Below are positions 1 through 9,541 of a stretch of 64,000 bases of DNA, piece after piece; the first letter of the stretch is position 1; the number at the start of each line of letters is the position of its first letter. The DNA is from Brevibacterium iodinum ATCC 49514. Its GTDB lineage: Bacteria; Actinomycetota; Actinomycetes; Actinomycetales; Brevibacteriaceae. The stretch is from assembly GCF_900169265.1 (NCBI RefSeq), contig NZ_FXYX01000012.1, forward strand, positions 35,173 through 99,172, given 5' to 3'. Below the pieces are notes generated by a model, which saw only the letters and a program-made list of their open reading frames with translations, had not been told where the DNA came from and did not search any database. The translations under genes were made by a program, and so were the position numbers.

Positions 1-34
1 GGCCAGCTGACAGGTATTCGCGTAGCCTGAGGTC

Positions 35-1348
35 ATGACCGCCGATGATGAGCCTCCGACCCTTCATGACGACCGCCTGTCCGTCGAGGATCTGCTCGCG
101 TCCCCGCGGGGACGCTCGCTCGTGTTCGGGCTGGCCCTGAATGGACGCGACGACGAATTCGACGAGGAGGGCGAACCGCTCACCGAGGGGGCGCGTGCGC
201 TTTCCGAGGCTCGCCACGATGTCTTCATCGCCGGCTTCCTTGCCGACAAGGAGCAGGGCGCTGCGGTGGCGATGTACCTCGGCGAGGGAGACTCCGAACC
301 GGAATCCGGAGACGTCACTGCCCAGGACGTCGCGGCAACCCTGCGACGCGTCACACCGTTGAGGCCGACTCAAATTGACCTGGAGAACGAGATGGCCGAA
401 GTCATCTCCGGCGCCATGTACTGGCAGCCTCCTCACGGTGCCGATCAGATCGCTGCTGCCCCAGAGGTGCGGGAAGCTCTGCGCCCCTTCGCGGAGATGC
501 TCATATCCACTGGCCTGCTCGATGTCTGGACAGCGCCTCTGCACCCGGGCAATCAATGGGCTCTGGCTTGGGATGACGCAGATCATCGCAGTGGGCTGCC
601 TGCAGTATTCGACCGGCCCCTAGGTCCTGTTGATTCGACAGCGGCGCCTGCGATCACGCTGACCGATCTCTATCCGCCTCTCGAGGGAGACGTCGCGAGG
701 CTCTCGTGGGGGTTGGACGAGTGGCTCGCAGATGTCCTCACCACCGAAACCGAGTACCGTCACGACTTCGCCAAGAACCCCTACGAGGAGGTCAGCGGCG
801 AATGGTGGTCGACTCCGCCAGACGGGCTCTGGTCGTCGACGGGGACCTGGCCGGACGGAACCCTGATCGGCGTCGAACTCGTCGAGGACGATTTCGGTCT
901 CGAGCGTGCCCGAGCCTGTCGTCTGAAACTGCGCCCGGATGCCCGCATCGCCGAGATTCGCGGACCTGAGGATTGGGCGGATCTGTGCAGGCGCTATCCG
1001 CTCGACGTCACCGCGCAGCGCCGTCAGGTGTGGTTCGAGGCCACCAGTCGCAAGGGTCGGTGGGTCATTCCCGATTGGTCACGGGTGTCCGAGGAATTCG
1101 ACGGTGTACACGTGGGTCTGGCCGGCTATCTGCGTACGGCCGGTGCGGTCATCGACGTGACGGAGGGCCGCCTCGGCGAGGAAGCGGAGACCGTCCCCAC
1201 GGCAGGTAATACGGATGATCGGACGGCGAGTCTCGTGGCAGGGTGGCATCCGGATACGACGTTTTGGCTGAACAACGTCATCGAGGCCGTCACCGAGGTG
1301 GCCGAATGGCGCTATGACGGCGACGCTGATCGGTGGGTGCGGGGCTGA
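35..1348 (+). CDS. Conserved hypothetical protein, 437 aa
   Basis: I do not recognise the family. The protein is acidic and soluble, with no signal peptide or membrane segment. The first ~110 residues are rich in Asp/Glu. The second half has many aromatic residues (Trp-rich stretches near residues 265-285 and 415-430), as in a globular beta-rich domain. The start is ATG at 35: TAGCCT at 23-28 lies six bases upstream, which fits a leaderless promoter, and there is no good ribosome binding site. The gene converges on the FAD oxidoreductase, with 16 bp between stops. Codon use and GC are like the neighbours, so it looks native. Function unknown. Confidence 0.75.
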   Translation: MTADDEPPTLHDDRLSVEDLLASPRGRSLVFGLALNGRDDEFDEEGEPLTEGARALSEARHDVFIAGFLADKEQGAAVAMYLGEGDSEPESGDVTAQDVAATLRRVTPLRPTQIDLENEMAEVISGAMYWQPPHGADQIAAAPEVREALRPFAEMLISTGLLDVWTAPLHPGNQWALAWDDADHRSGLPAVFDRPLGPVDSTAAPAITLTDLYPPLEGDVARLSWGLDEWLADVLTTETEYRHDFAKNPYEEVSGEWWSTPPDGLWSSTGTWPDGTLIGVELVEDDFGLERARACRLKLRPDARIAEIRGPEDWADLCRRYPLDVTAQRRQVWFEATSRKGRWVIPDWSRVSEEFDGVHVGLAGYLRTAGAVIDVTEGRLGEEAETVPTAGNTDDRTASLVAGWHPDTTFWLNNVIEAVTEVAEWRYDGDADRWVRG

Positions 1349-1364
1349 GTCAGCTGAATGAAAG

Positions 1365-2846
1365 TCAGTCGCCCGGGGACAGGCTGGGTGTCTCGTCGAT
1401 GCCGAAACGGGTTTTGAGTGCCCGGCGGGCGGAGAACCAGCCGTTCATTCCGTGCACGCCCGGTGCCGGTGGGGTCGCCGCCGAGCACAGGAAGGCACCC
1501 GGCACGCCGAGGCTGTAGTTGTCCCAGCTCGTGCGCGGCCTGGCCATCATCCGATAGAAGGACACAACACCGGTGGCGATGTCCCCGCCGATGTAGTTCT
1601 GGTTGTGCTCGGCCATCTCGGAGGCGGGGATCGCGTTGTGCGCGACGATGCGGTCGCGGAAGCCCGGGGCGAAGCGTTCGATCTGCCGGGTGATGTACTC
1701 GGTCGGGTCGATCGGGCAGTCGAATGGGACGTGACAATACGTCCACAGTGGCCGCAGGCCGTTCACCTCGCGTGATGGGTCGAAGACGGTGGGGTCGGAG
1801 ACGAGACACACGGGATCGGCCGGCATGCGTCCGTTCGTCACCTGCGCCTCGGCGGCGGCCATCTGCGCACGTGAGCCGCCCACGTGGATGGTTCCGGCAC
1901 GCCCCACCTCGGGGTCGGACCAGGGCACGGGCCCGTCGAGGACGAAGTCGACCTTCGCCGCGGCATTGCCCTGTTTGAACCCCCGCAGGCTCTTGTCGAC
2001 TTGGGCCGGCAGCAGGCCGGAGAAGATCTGCGCCGCACCCAACGCAGAGGTGTCGAGCAGATAGGCGCGGGCCTTGGGCAGGTCGGTGACGTGGGCGATC
2101 GGGGAGTTTGCGTGCACGCTCCCGCCGTGGGCCTCGAGATCGGCGACGAGGTGGTCGATGATCGCCTGGGATCCGCCTATGGGGGAGGGCCAGCCGCCCG
2201 CATGGGCGACGGTCGAGAGCATCGTGGCCGTGGCCGCGGTGCCCATGGCAGGCAGCCCGCCGATCGCGTGCGCGGCGACACCGGTGAACAGGGCCTGGGA
2301 GGATTCGTGGGAGAGCGGAATGTTCCACGCAGGGCTGGCCTGGGACAGGAGCCGAAGACCGAATTTCACGACGTTCGCGATGCCGGGAACGTCGCGCAGG
2401 GTCTCGGGCACGGAGCGTTTGTCACCGAGGGAGAGCCAGATCGCGTCATCGACACGCTCGAGGAGCGGGGCGAAGAATCGCCGCCATTCGGGTCCTGCTT
2501 CGCCGAGGCGGTCGACCGTTTCGTCGAGATCGTGGAAGGCCAGCGCGGCGGGCTTACCATCCAGCGGTTGGGCGTAGGAGATATCGGGAGTCGTCAGCTC
2601 CATGCCGCGAGCGCGCAGGTCGAAGTCGACGAAGAAGGGACTGGCGATGGCCAGTGGGTGGACGGCCGAGCAGATGTCGTGAGTGATGCCTGGGGCCAGT
2701 CCGAGGTCGAGGGTGCGGGCACCGCCGCCGATCGTCGGCTGAGCCTCGAACACTTCGACGCTCAGCCCGGCACGGGCCAGGGCGACCGCGGCGGCCATGC
2801 CGTTGGGACCACTTCCGACGACGACTGCATCAACACCTGTGCTCAT
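1365..2846 (-). CDS. FAD-dependent oxidoreductase, phytoene-desaturase/PYROXD2-like
   Basis: This 493-residue flavoprotein carries an N-terminal dinucleotide-binding motif (VVGSGPNGMAAA, residues 9-20) followed by the acidic end of beta-2 (VEVFEAQ) and the GGGARTLDL segment typical of the phytoene desaturase/amine oxidase superfamily. The length matches the PYROXD2 group (about 500-540 aa). No carotenoid gene lies nearby, so a carotenoid role is not supported. The substrate cannot be read from sequence. ATG at 2846 is preceded on the minus strand by TAGACT (2853-2858) and a six-base gap, suggesting a leaderless mRNA. Family confident, substrate unknown. Confidence 0.85.
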   Translation of the reverse strand: MSTGVDAVVVGSGPNGMAAAVALARAGLSVEVFEAQPTIGGGARTLDLGLAPGITHDICSAVHPLAIASPFFVDFDLRARGMELTTPDISYAQPLDGKPAALAFHDLDETVDRLGEAGPEWRRFFAPLLERVDDAIWLSLGDKRSVPETLRDVPGIANVVKFGLRLLSQASPAWNIPLSHESSQALFTGVAAHAIGGLPAMGTAATATMLSTVAHAGGWPSPIGGSQAIIDHLVADLEAHGGSVHANSPIAHVTDLPKARAYLLDTSALGAAQIFSGLLPAQVDKSLRGFKQGNAAAKVDFVLDGPVPWSDPEVGRAGTIHVGGSRAQMAAAEAQVTNGRMPADPVCLVSDPTVFDPSREVNGLRPLWTYCHVPFDCPIDPTEYITRQIERFAPGFRDRIVAHNAIPASEMAEHNQNYIGGDIATGVVSFYRMMARPRTSWDNYSLGVPGAFLCSAATPPAPGVHGMNGWFSARRALKTRFGIDETPSLSPGD

Positions 2847-2900
2847 GTGGCCAGTCTAGGTCAGTGAGATGGACGGCTGCGGTGTGCGTTCCCTGGCGGC

Positions 2901-3389
2901 TCAGTTGTCGTACACGTCGTCGAAGAAAGCGCATTCGAGGTCGACGGCCCGCTGCCAGACGTGGGTGAGGGTCTCGGCCTCTGAGCTCTGGTCTTCTTCC
3001 TCCGGGAACACGCGCTCGAGCTCGTCGACGAGGAACTGCACCCACCCGTGGAAGGCCTCGCCTCGGTGGAGGTCGATCCATCCTCGGTGGACCTGTCGCG
3101 GCGGCATGTCCTCACGAGACTCGGCCCAGCCGAGATAGAGCGATTCGGCGACGACGAGAGCGATGAGCATTCCCAGCTGTCGGGCGAATCGCAGCTTTGC
3201 GTCGAGTTCATCGGCGTGGGCCGCGCAGGCGCCGAGCATGGACAGGAACGACTCGAAGAACTGATAGTCCTGCACCAGATAGTCGCGCATCACCGTGTCG
3301 TCGATGCCGCCTGCGAAGAGCTCCCGGACGAATCTGTGGTCGACCGCCTCAGGTTCGGCCGGTCCAGGTCTCGATTGTCGAATACCCAT
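2901..3389 (-). CDS. TenA/thiaminase-II family protein, variant with Glu in place of catalytic Cys
   Basis: This 162-residue all-helical protein resembles TenA, the aminopyrimidine hydrolase of thiamin salvage. It has the HRFVREL..G motif near the start, the QDYQFF motif carrying the substrate-binding Asp, and a C-terminal Glu in LECAFFDDVYD. Where classical TenA has its nucleophilic Cys, this protein reads VVAESLYLGWAE, so it belongs to the Glu-type (TenA_E) variants reported in plants and bacteria. It lacks the usual N-terminal helix and is shorter than the ~220 aa norm. The likely ATG (3389; another at 3404) lies about 100 bp inside the upstream kinase gene, so translation is probably coupled. 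Third gene of a probable operon with the kinase and an ATP-grasp ligase. Confidence 0.75.
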   Translation of the reverse strand: MGIRQSRPGPAEPEAVDHRFVRELFAGGIDDTVMRDYLVQDYQFFESFLSMLGACAAHADELDAKLRFARQLGMLIALVVAESLYLGWAESREDMPPRQVHRGWIDLHRGEAFHGWVQFLVDELERVFPEEEDQSSEAETLTHVWQRAVDLECAFFDDVYDN

Positions 3390-4012
3390 GTTGCCTTCTC
3401 CCACGGGGACGCCTCAGAGAAATAGAGACGTTGACCGCCGACATAGCGAAGATTCGACGCGGCCTCGGGATCGGCATCGAAGGCTCCGGCAAACCGCTCG
3501 TTTCCTCGTGGGACCGAGACTTCAAACGGAACATCGACCCACACGCTCGCATCCCAGAGATCCACAAGCTCGGGACGGTGGAGGAAGATTCCGTCGATGA
3601 GGAGGACACAGTCGTTCGGCTGATTCCGAGGCACCGGCGCAATCGGTCGATCCGCGTCGACGTCCCACACGGCTGGAACGACCGAGTCGCCTCGTCGAAA
3701 TGGTTCGACGACGGAATCGACGAATGCTCCGTAGTCATAGGAACGGCGATAGAAGGTGTCTGGCCCCGTGCCTTGGGCGTACCGGATCGCCCGAGAGTGG
3801 TGGAACCCGTCGATGCTGATGGCGGTGACCCGGCGGTCGGAATCATGTCCAGGAACGTCCGCAGCGGTCTTGGCCAAATTCACGAGCTCGTGAGCGAGCA
3901 TCGTCTTCCCGGCCCCATCGACCCCGTCGAGGGCAATGAGCGCACGATGCCCCGGCCGGACTGCGCGGAGCTCAGCCAGCAGGTGTCGTAGGACCGTGTC
4001 CAGGGACCTCAC
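3290..4012 (-). CDS. Uridine-kinase-like P-loop kinase
   Basis: The 240-residue protein has a Walker A motif (GVDGAGKT, residues 31-38), a substrate-binding segment (SIDGFHHSR) and a lid region typical of the uridine kinase/phosphoribulokinase fold, and ends with NRDLDRPNL as many actinobacterial homologues do. The final ~19 residues are Ser/Thr/Arg-rich and coincide with the start of tenA in another frame, so they look like an unselected extension. The start ATG overlaps the stop of the ATP-grasp gene by 4 bp (ATGA), indicating translational coupling. The true substrate may be a nucleoside or, given the TenA neighbour, another small alcohol. That part is inference. Confidence 0.82.
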   Translation of the reverse strand: MRSLDTVLRHLLAELRAVRPGHRALIALDGVDGAGKTMLAHELVNLAKTAADVPGHDSDRRVTAISIDGFHHSRAIRYAQGTGPDTFYRRSYDYGAFVDSVVEPFRRGDSVVPAVWDVDADRPIAPVPRNQPNDCVLLIDGIFLHRPELVDLWDASVWVDVPFEVSVPRGNERFAGAFDADPEAASNLRYVGGQRLYFSEASPWEKATWVFDNRDLDRPNLRRSTTDSSGSSSQAASTTR

Positions 4013-5034
4013 CGGGCTGCGGGCCCGGCGGGGGATACCGACTGCGGGGCCGCCTCGGCGAGGGTGCCGGCGATGAAATCGGCGATACGGTCCGCGGCAG
4101 GCTGACGACCTGCTGACTTTTCGGCGGACTCGACGGACGGGTTGTAGTTCGTGTTCGTGTTGATGTCGTAGACGACCTGACGGCCGTCGACAGTGTCGAT
4201 GAACTCGATGCCGGCGATCTCGATGCCGAGGTCGGTCAGCAGCGTTTCGAGGCGAGAGATCAGCGGTGTTCCGGCCGTGATCTCCTCACGGCGGGCGAAC
4301 TGGGGGACCGCCTCGACGTCGGGATCAGCCCCGGCACCCGGAATCGTGCAGGCATCGGCCGGGCACAGCTCGAACGACCCACCTGAGACGTCGACGCGCA
4401 CCGCATAGTGGAAGCGACCACCGATGAACTCGGCACGGGTGATGAACGGCTGGGCAGGCTGCACATACTCCTGGATGAGGGTGATGCCGTCGATCGGCGC
4501 ATTCGCGCCACCGGGCGCGAACTCATCGGCGACCGCCTCGAGCTCGGCGTGGGAGTCGAAGCGACGCACACCGAGGCCCTTGCCGCCCTGATTGTGCTTC
4601 GTGATGAACGGGGGAGTGAAGCCGGCAGCGGCCTCGACGAGCGCCCGCGGTCCGAACGCGGCCGCGGTGCGCGGCACGTCGAAGCCCCGGCCGGCCAGCT
4701 CGCGATGCTGACGGATCTTGCTGACCTCGATCTCGTAGACGTCGCGACCGTTGATCATTCGGCGACCGGCGGCGGCGAGCCAGTCGAGGACCGCGCGCCC
4801 GTACTCCTTCACATGCGGATCGGTCCGGGTGTGCGCCGACGCAGACAGCCGCGACCAGAACAGTCCGGCAGGAGGTTTCGCGGCAAGATCGATCGTGGTC
4901 TCGGGCAGCAGCCATTCGACATGGGCGACGCCGAGGCGGTCGAGCGCATCCGTGAACGGGGCGATCCATTCCGGATTGTCGTGTATGACGTGCACCGCCG
5001 GACCGTCGCCGACGGGCAGCATGTGAGAACTCAT
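4009..5034 (-). CDS. RimK-like ATP-grasp ligase
   Basis: This 341-residue enzyme has an ATP-grasp core: PFITKHNQGGKGLGVRRF (residues ~142-159) forms the nucleotide-binding beta-hairpin and glycine loop, IQEYVQP is the adenine-contact strand, and DINTNTNYN near residue 293 supplies the Mg-binding Asp and Asn. RimK-type enzymes join a carboxylate to an amine using ATP. The acceptor here is unknown. It is the first gene of an operon with the kinase (4-bp overlap) and the Cys-less TenA. An AAAGG about six bases before the ATG serves as a weak ribosome binding site. Confidence 0.82.
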   Translation of the reverse strand: MSSHMLPVGDGPAVHVIHDNPEWIAPFTDALDRLGVAHVEWLLPETTIDLAAKPPAGLFWSRLSASAHTRTDPHVKEYGRAVLDWLAAAGRRMINGRDVYEIEVSKIRQHRELAGRGFDVPRTAAAFGPRALVEAAAGFTPPFITKHNQGGKGLGVRRFDSHAELEAVADEFAPGGANAPIDGITLIQEYVQPAQPFITRAEFIGGRFHYAVRVDVSGGSFELCPADACTIPGAGADPDVEAVPQFARREEITAGTPLISRLETLLTDLGIEIAGIEFIDTVDGRQVVYDINTNTNYNPSVESAEKSAGRQPAADRIADFIAGTLAEAAPQSVSPAGPAAR

Positions 5035-5157
5035 CGCGCACCTTTGCTCGGGGTGCCGGCGCGATCGCTCGCCCGGCGGATCTGCTCAACGATCTTACGC
5101 CACCCCGCCCGTCGTTGGCCCCTTCGTCATGTCCGTGCTGCGGCGTAGACTCAGGTC

Positions 5158-5520
5158 ATGGCTATCGCAAAGCAACCTGTGGTCGTACTCGATGCTCCCG
5201 ACGCCGCCGAACTCGCAGAGTTCTACGGGCAGCTCCTCGATTGGAAGGTCGCGGTCGAGGAGGACGGCACCTGGGCGGAAGTCACCTCCGATTCTTGGCC
5301 CCCGCTGTGCATTCAGCAGGTCGAGGACTATCACGCGCCCAGCTGGCCCGGTCAGGCCCACCCGCAGCAGATGCACCTCGACGTCATCGTCGACGACCTC
5401 GATGTTGCTGAGGAGTCCGTGCTCGAGATCGGTGCGGGCAAGGCCCCAGAGCAGCCGGGAGAGACGTTCCGAGTGTTCCTCGACCCGGCCGGTCACCCGT
5501 TCTGTCTGTGCAAGGGATGA
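5158..5520 (+). CDS. VOC (glyoxalase/bleomycin-resistance fold) family protein
   Basis: A 120-residue protein with one complete vicinal-oxygen-chelate repeat pair: VVVLDAPDAAELAEFYGQLL at the start and a C-terminal half ending FRVFLDPAGHPFCLCKG. The motif MHLDVIVDDLDVAEE in the middle carries the usual metal-ligand-position His. It could be a dioxygenase, isomerase or resistance protein. The sequence does not decide. The start ATG follows TAGACT (5146-5151) by six bases, a leaderless arrangement. Confidence 0.85.
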   Translation: MAIAKQPVVVLDAPDAAELAEFYGQLLDWKVAVEEDGTWAEVTSDSWPPLCIQQVEDYHAPSWPGQAHPQQMHLDVIVDDLDVAEESVLEIGAGKAPEQPGETFRVFLDPAGHPFCLCKG

Positions 5521-5567
5521 CCACACCATCACCGAGGCGGCCCCACCCGTCCGTGGTGTGCTGAGTC

Positions 5568-6155
5568 ATGCGCGCGCTCGCCTCGTTTGCCGACCGTAAT
5601 CCTGTCCTGTGGGCCAATGGTGCCGGTCAGACCACTGAGCTCGTCTCCCTGGCTGACTCCGCGCAGCTGACTCCGGGGCTGCGTCCTTGGCGGTTGAGCA
5701 TCGCTCGACTCGAACGCGTGGGCCCGTTCTCAGCGCTGCCCGGAATGGCGCGCACCTTCCTCCCCACCGCCGATGTGGTCCTGGAGATCGACAGAATCGT
5801 GCACCCGGTGCCGGCGTTGCGCCCGGAACATTTCCACGGAAGTCAGGACGTGAACCTCGTCGAACTGGCAGCGCCCTGTTTCGCCGTCAACCTCATGGTC
5901 GCCGACGACGGTATGGACGACTCCGCTCACGACACCGGCACGGGCGCGGGCAGCGAAACCGAATGTGCCTGCGGCGAGCTGCAGATGGGCATCGGCGAGC
6001 AGTTCCCGGCCAGCAGATTCCGGTTTGTGCTCACTCTCGAAGCGGGGTTGGATCTCCCGCGTTTTCAACTGCTGGAACTCGAACCGAACGAGACTGCTCC
6101 AGATGAGGTCTCGATGGCGTATCTTCACTCCGAAAGTGGCGACGCGCACATCTGA
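5568..6155 (+). CDS. HutD/Ves family protein
   Basis: The 195-residue cupin-like protein has the family hallmarks: NPVLWANGAGQTTEL near the N-terminus, WRLSIARLERVGPFSALPG around residue 44, and FAVNLMV in the second half. HutD proteins are often encoded with histidine-utilisation genes and may tune that pathway, but no hut gene is present here, so the role is open. An Asp/Thr/Gly-rich insertion (residues ~113-130) lies between the two beta-sheet halves. It starts 47 bp after the VOC gene and may be cotranscribed with it. Confidence 0.8.
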   Translation: MRALASFADRNPVLWANGAGQTTELVSLADSAQLTPGLRPWRLSIARLERVGPFSALPGMARTFLPTADVVLEIDRIVHPVPALRPEHFHGSQDVNLVELAAPCFAVNLMVADDGMDDSAHDTGTGAGSETECACGELQMGIGEQFPASRFRFVLTLEAGLDLPRFQLLELEPNETAPDEVSMAYLHSESGDAHI

Positions 6156-6326
6156 GAAGTCGGTGAGAACCTACTGTAGTGGGCGTCATATTCCCGCGTA
6201 TCGTCCCAGGTGACGGTGCCGTTTCCGGGCATTTTCATCAGGCCTTTCTCAGCTTCGGACGGGTAGTGTCAGGATCCCCGAACGTGCATGTTCGAGAATG
6301 GTTCTCCACCGGAAATTGGAGGAACT

Positions 6327-7655
6327 TTGACGGTCGGCGACAGCGGCAAGAACAGACAGCACGAGCGCAACGACGAAACTCGTCTGCCCGAGCATTCCCA
6401 GACCCTGCCGCTGATCACCGAAGAGATCGTCAGCTCCCACCCGGCCCCGGCAGCCGAACCCACCGAACACGTCGTCACCGAGGTGATGCCGCCCAACCCG
6501 ATCCGCCACGACGGCCAGACCACCCAACAGCAGACGAGGACATTGCCGGACACAGCCGCGGACTCACCTACGACTGCTGCGGCCACAGCTGCCTCCCCGA
6601 CCGCCGTCGCCGAAGCGGCAGAGACGGCCGAGGACAAGAAAGAGGGGAAATCCTCAGAGGGCCGGATCTCGGCCACTCAGCTGCTGGCGGGCGCCGGCGC
6701 AGCTGCGACCTCCTCGGTCATCGGCGGTCAGCTCGGCGTCGCGGGCACAGTCGTCGGTGCCGGAGTCGCCAGCATCGTCACCGGCCTGGCCGTCACTCTC
6801 TACGGTCGCAGCCTCGACAAAGGCAAGGAGAAGATCCAGGAAGTCGGGTCCAAACTCGCTCCGGCCGTGAAGGCGAAGATCGCGAAGAATCCCAACGGGA
6901 AGACCACTGCAGTCGATCCCTCACTCGCCGAAGATTCGGCCTTTGCTCCACCGGAACCCGGCGGCGGCAATGCGACCGCGGCAGCCACCTCGGCGCCGGA
7001 CGACAGAACAGACGAGGACGGCGACGGCAGTGAAACCGAGAGCGAGCCCCGCTCCTGGTGGCAGAAGCTGCGTCGCAAACGGGTCCTCTACCCGTTGACG
7101 ATCGGCGTCGCAGCCTTCGGAATCGGACTCGGCGCGGTCGTGATGGCCGAGAACTTCACCGAAGCCGATATCTCACCAGGCACCTCGCAGATCTCGCGAT
7201 CGGTGACCGGGCAGTCGACGAACGACCAACCCGTCATCGACGACGGGACTTCGAACTCCGGGACCAGCGGAGACGAATCGTCGAGCGGATCCGGGTCTGG
7301 CGCCGACGGCGGTCAGAGCTCATCGAACAGCGGATCGGGCACGCAGAACGGTCAGTCCACCTCGGCGGGGGAGACCGGCGCCGAAGGTGCGACCGAGGGG
7401 CAGAGCTCTCAGGGTACGGACACGACGACGGGCACGGGCGATTCCACCGGCAGTTCGACGAGCACCGACGGCACCGGTGCGAGCAGCGGTTCCACCTCGA
7501 CCGATGGCGCCGGCAGCTCCGGGGACACCAGCGGCGGGGCAAGCAGCACAGGCTCCGGATCCGCCTCGGACGCCTCGGGCAGCGGCTCGTCGGGTTCGGG
7601 CGGATCCGGAACCGGCGGTTCGGGTGGTGGATCGGCCGCCTCCGCGGAGGGGTGA
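6327..7655 (+). CDS. Membrane protein with glycine-zipper segment and Ser/Gly-rich tail
   Basis: The preferred start is TTG at 6327, because GGAGGA at 6318-6323 lies just upstream. An in-frame ATG at 6288 lacks a binding site. Counting from TTG (442 aa), the first ~115 residues are disordered. Then comes a Gly/Ala/Val-rich segment (LLAGAGAAATSSVIGG onward, ~35 residues) like the glycine-zipper region of many actinobacterial membrane proteins, a basic linker, and a clear membrane helix (YPLTIGVAAFGIGLGAVVM). The last ~160 residues are Ser/Gly/Thr repeats, presumably outside the cell. Specific function unknown. An envelope or adhesion role is a guess. Confidence 0.75.
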   Translation: MTVGDSGKNRQHERNDETRLPEHSQTLPLITEEIVSSHPAPAAEPTEHVVTEVMPPNPIRHDGQTTQQQTRTLPDTAADSPTTAAATAASPTAVAEAAETAEDKKEGKSSEGRISATQLLAGAGAAATSSVIGGQLGVAGTVVGAGVASIVTGLAVTLYGRSLDKGKEKIQEVGSKLAPAVKAKIAKNPNGKTTAVDPSLAEDSAFAPPEPGGGNATAAATSAPDDRTDEDGDGSETESEPRSWWQKLRRKRVLYPLTIGVAAFGIGLGAVVMAENFTEADISPGTSQISRSVTGQSTNDQPVIDDGTSNSGTSGDESSSGSGSGADGGQSSSNSGSGTQNGQSTSAGETGAEGATEGQSSQGTDTTTGTGDSTGSSTSTDGTGASSGSTSTDGAGSSGDTSGGASSTGSGSASDASGSGSSGSGGSGTGGSGGGSAASAEG

Positions 7656-7889
7656 GTCTGACACGTCGAGCACGGGAATTTAGACAGCCCGCCCTTGGTT
7701 GTATGAAGTAGAGAACATCGCTAGATTGAAACTAACTTTGTCAGTGTTCTGCCGAAGTCGGGATATCGAGACTGGGCGAACGGCACTGAGCCGACCGATC
7801 AGCTGCACCGCTGGGAACCGCATCTCACCGGTGGCCGTGATCGCGGGCTGAGTGACGCCGCCTGAAATCAAACGGTTGAAGGAGATGTT

Positions 7890-9368
7890 ATGACGCAACA
7901 TACAGATCATGAATATGCTGGCCACGACAGTACGAAGGCAACGACCACCGAGTCCGGTGCGCCGCGGGAATCCGATGCTCACTCGCTGAGTGTGGGCGCG
8001 AACGGGCCGCTGATGCTCCACGACGTGGCTCTGGTCGAGAAGCTTGCTCGCTTCGACCGTGAGCGAGTTCCCGAGCGCAGCCCCCACGCAAAGGGATCCG
8101 GCGCATTCGGCGAGCTCGAAGTCACCGAAGACGTCTCCAAGTACACGAAGGCCGACTTCCTGCAGCCGGGCAAGAAGACCCCGATGCTCGCCCGCTTCTC
8201 CACCGTCGCCGGTGAACTAGGCTCGCCCGACTCCTGGCGCGACGTGCGCGGATTCGCGCTGAAATTCTACACCGAAGAGGGCAACTTCGACATGGTGGGC
8301 AACAACACCCCCGTGTTCTTCGTCCGCGATCCCATGAAGTTCCCCGACTTCATCCACTCGCAGAAGCGCCTGCCCGACTCCGGTCTGCGGAGCAACAATA
8401 TGCAGTGGGACTTCTGGTCGCTCTCGCCTGAGTCGGCTCACCAGGTCTCCTACCTCATGGGACCCCGCGGCCTGCCCAAGAGCTGGCGCCACATGAACGG
8501 CTACTCCTCGCACACCTACATGTGGGTCAACGCCGAGGGCGAGAAGTTCTGGGTCCAGTACCATTTCCACACCGACCAGGGCGTGGAGAACATGAGCAAC
8601 GAGGAAGCCGGTCGGATGGCGGGCGAGGATGCGGACATGCATCGCCGCGACCTGTTCGATGCCATCGAGCGCGGCGACTACCCGTCCTGGACCTTCAGCG
8701 TGCAGATCATGCCCTACGAAGACGCCAAGGACTACCGCTTCAACCCCTTCGACCTGACCAAGATCTGGTCGAAGAAGGACTACCCGCTCATCAAGGTCGG
8801 CAAGTTCACCCTCAACGAGAACCCCTCGAACCACTTCGCGCAGATCGAGCAGGCTGCCTTCAGCCCTTCGAACACCGTGCCGGGAACCGGGCTCTCGCCG
8901 GATAAGATGCTGTTGGGCCGCGTGTTCTCCTACCCGGATGCACAGCGCAACCGCATCGGCACGAACTTCAACCAGCTGCCGGTCAACGCCCCTGTCACGA
9001 AGACGAATTCGTACGACAAGGAAGGCCAGATGCAGTACCACCACTCGGGTAATGCGCCGGTCTACGCCCCGAACTCGTACGGACGTTCCTTCCGAGACGA
9101 GCAGGGTCCGGTCGACAACGGCTGGGAGGCCGATGGTGAGCTCGTTCGCAGCGCCTACAGCCTGCACGCCGAGGACGACGACTTCGGCCAGGCACACACC
9201 CTGGTCCGCGAGGTCTACAGCGAGGAAGAGCGCCAGGGTCTCATCGCGACTGTGGCCGGCGCACTCTCCGACGGAGTCGAAGAGCCGGTGCTGTCGAACG
9301 CGATCCAGTACTGGAAGAACATCGACGCCGAGGTCGGCGCGGCCATCGAAGCCAAGGTCAAGGGCTGA
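7890..9368 (+). CDS. katA: Catalase (monofunctional haem catalase)
   Basis: The 492-residue enzyme decomposes hydrogen peroxide to water and oxygen in the cytoplasm. The sequence has the conserved [21 protein letters not shown] block, the distal Asn segment [13 protein letters not shown], the heme-proximal Tyr region [14 protein letters not shown] with its Arg, and [10 protein letters not shown]. The length is typical of small-subunit catalases. GAAGGAG precedes the ATG by seven bases. A 230-bp, AT-richer leader (7656-7889) separates it from the upstream gene. I see no certain operator there. An intrinsic terminator and a palindromic repeat follow. Confidence 0.96.
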   Translation: MTQHTDHEYAGHDSTKATTTESGAPRESDAHSLSVGANGPLMLHDVALVEKLARFDRERVPERSPHAKGSGAFGELEVTEDVSKYTKADFLQPGKKTPMLARFSTVAGELGSPDSWRDVRGFALKFYTEEGNFDMVGNNTPVFFVRDPMKFPDFIHSQKRLPDSGLRSNNMQWDFWSLSPESAHQVSYLMGPRGLPKSWRHMNGYSSHTYMWVNAEGEKFWVQYHFHTDQGVENMSNEEAGRMAGEDADMHRRDLFDAIERGDYPSWTFSVQIMPYEDAKDYRFNPFDLTKIWSKKDYPLIKVGKFTLNENPSNHFAQIEQAAFSPSNTVPGTGLSPDKMLLGRVFSYPDAQRNRIGTNFNQLPVNAPVTKTNSYDKEGQMQYHHSGNAPVYAPNSYGRSFRDEQGPVDNGWEADGELVRSAYSLHAEDDDFGQAHTLVREVYSEEERQGLIATVAGALSDGVEEPVLSNAIQYWKNIDAEVGAAIEAKVKG

Positions 9369-9418
9369 CAGGCTCTGAGATCTTGAGCGCCTGACCGCTT
9401 GAGAGTTCGGCACGAGAC

Positions 9419-9468
9419 GGCGGCCCGGAACTTCCACACCGCGGGAGTGTCCGGGCCGCCTTCTCTTT
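9419..9468 (+). terminator. Intrinsic terminator after katA
   Basis: An 11-bp perfect GC-rich stem (9419-9429 with 9450-9460) with a 20-base loop is followed by TTCTCTTT. It lies 50 bp past the catalase stop. Confidence 0.85.
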
Positions 9469-9476
9469 CCCAATTG

Positions 9477-9532
9477 CTACCTGACGGCGGCTCAGCAACC
9501 TCGCGCGAGGTTGCTGAGCCGCCGTCAGGTAG
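9477..9532. repeat. 56-bp palindromic repeat, copy 1
   Basis: A perfect 56-bp palindrome whose left arm begins CTACCTGACGGCGGCTCAGC. It lies between convergent katA and the aconitase gene. The outer flank on the left (CCCAATTG) is shared with other copies once orientation is corrected. See copies at 11607, 13804, 15165, 30942 and the broken copy at 63297. Confidence 0.95.
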
Positions 9533-9541
9533 TTCGTGGAG

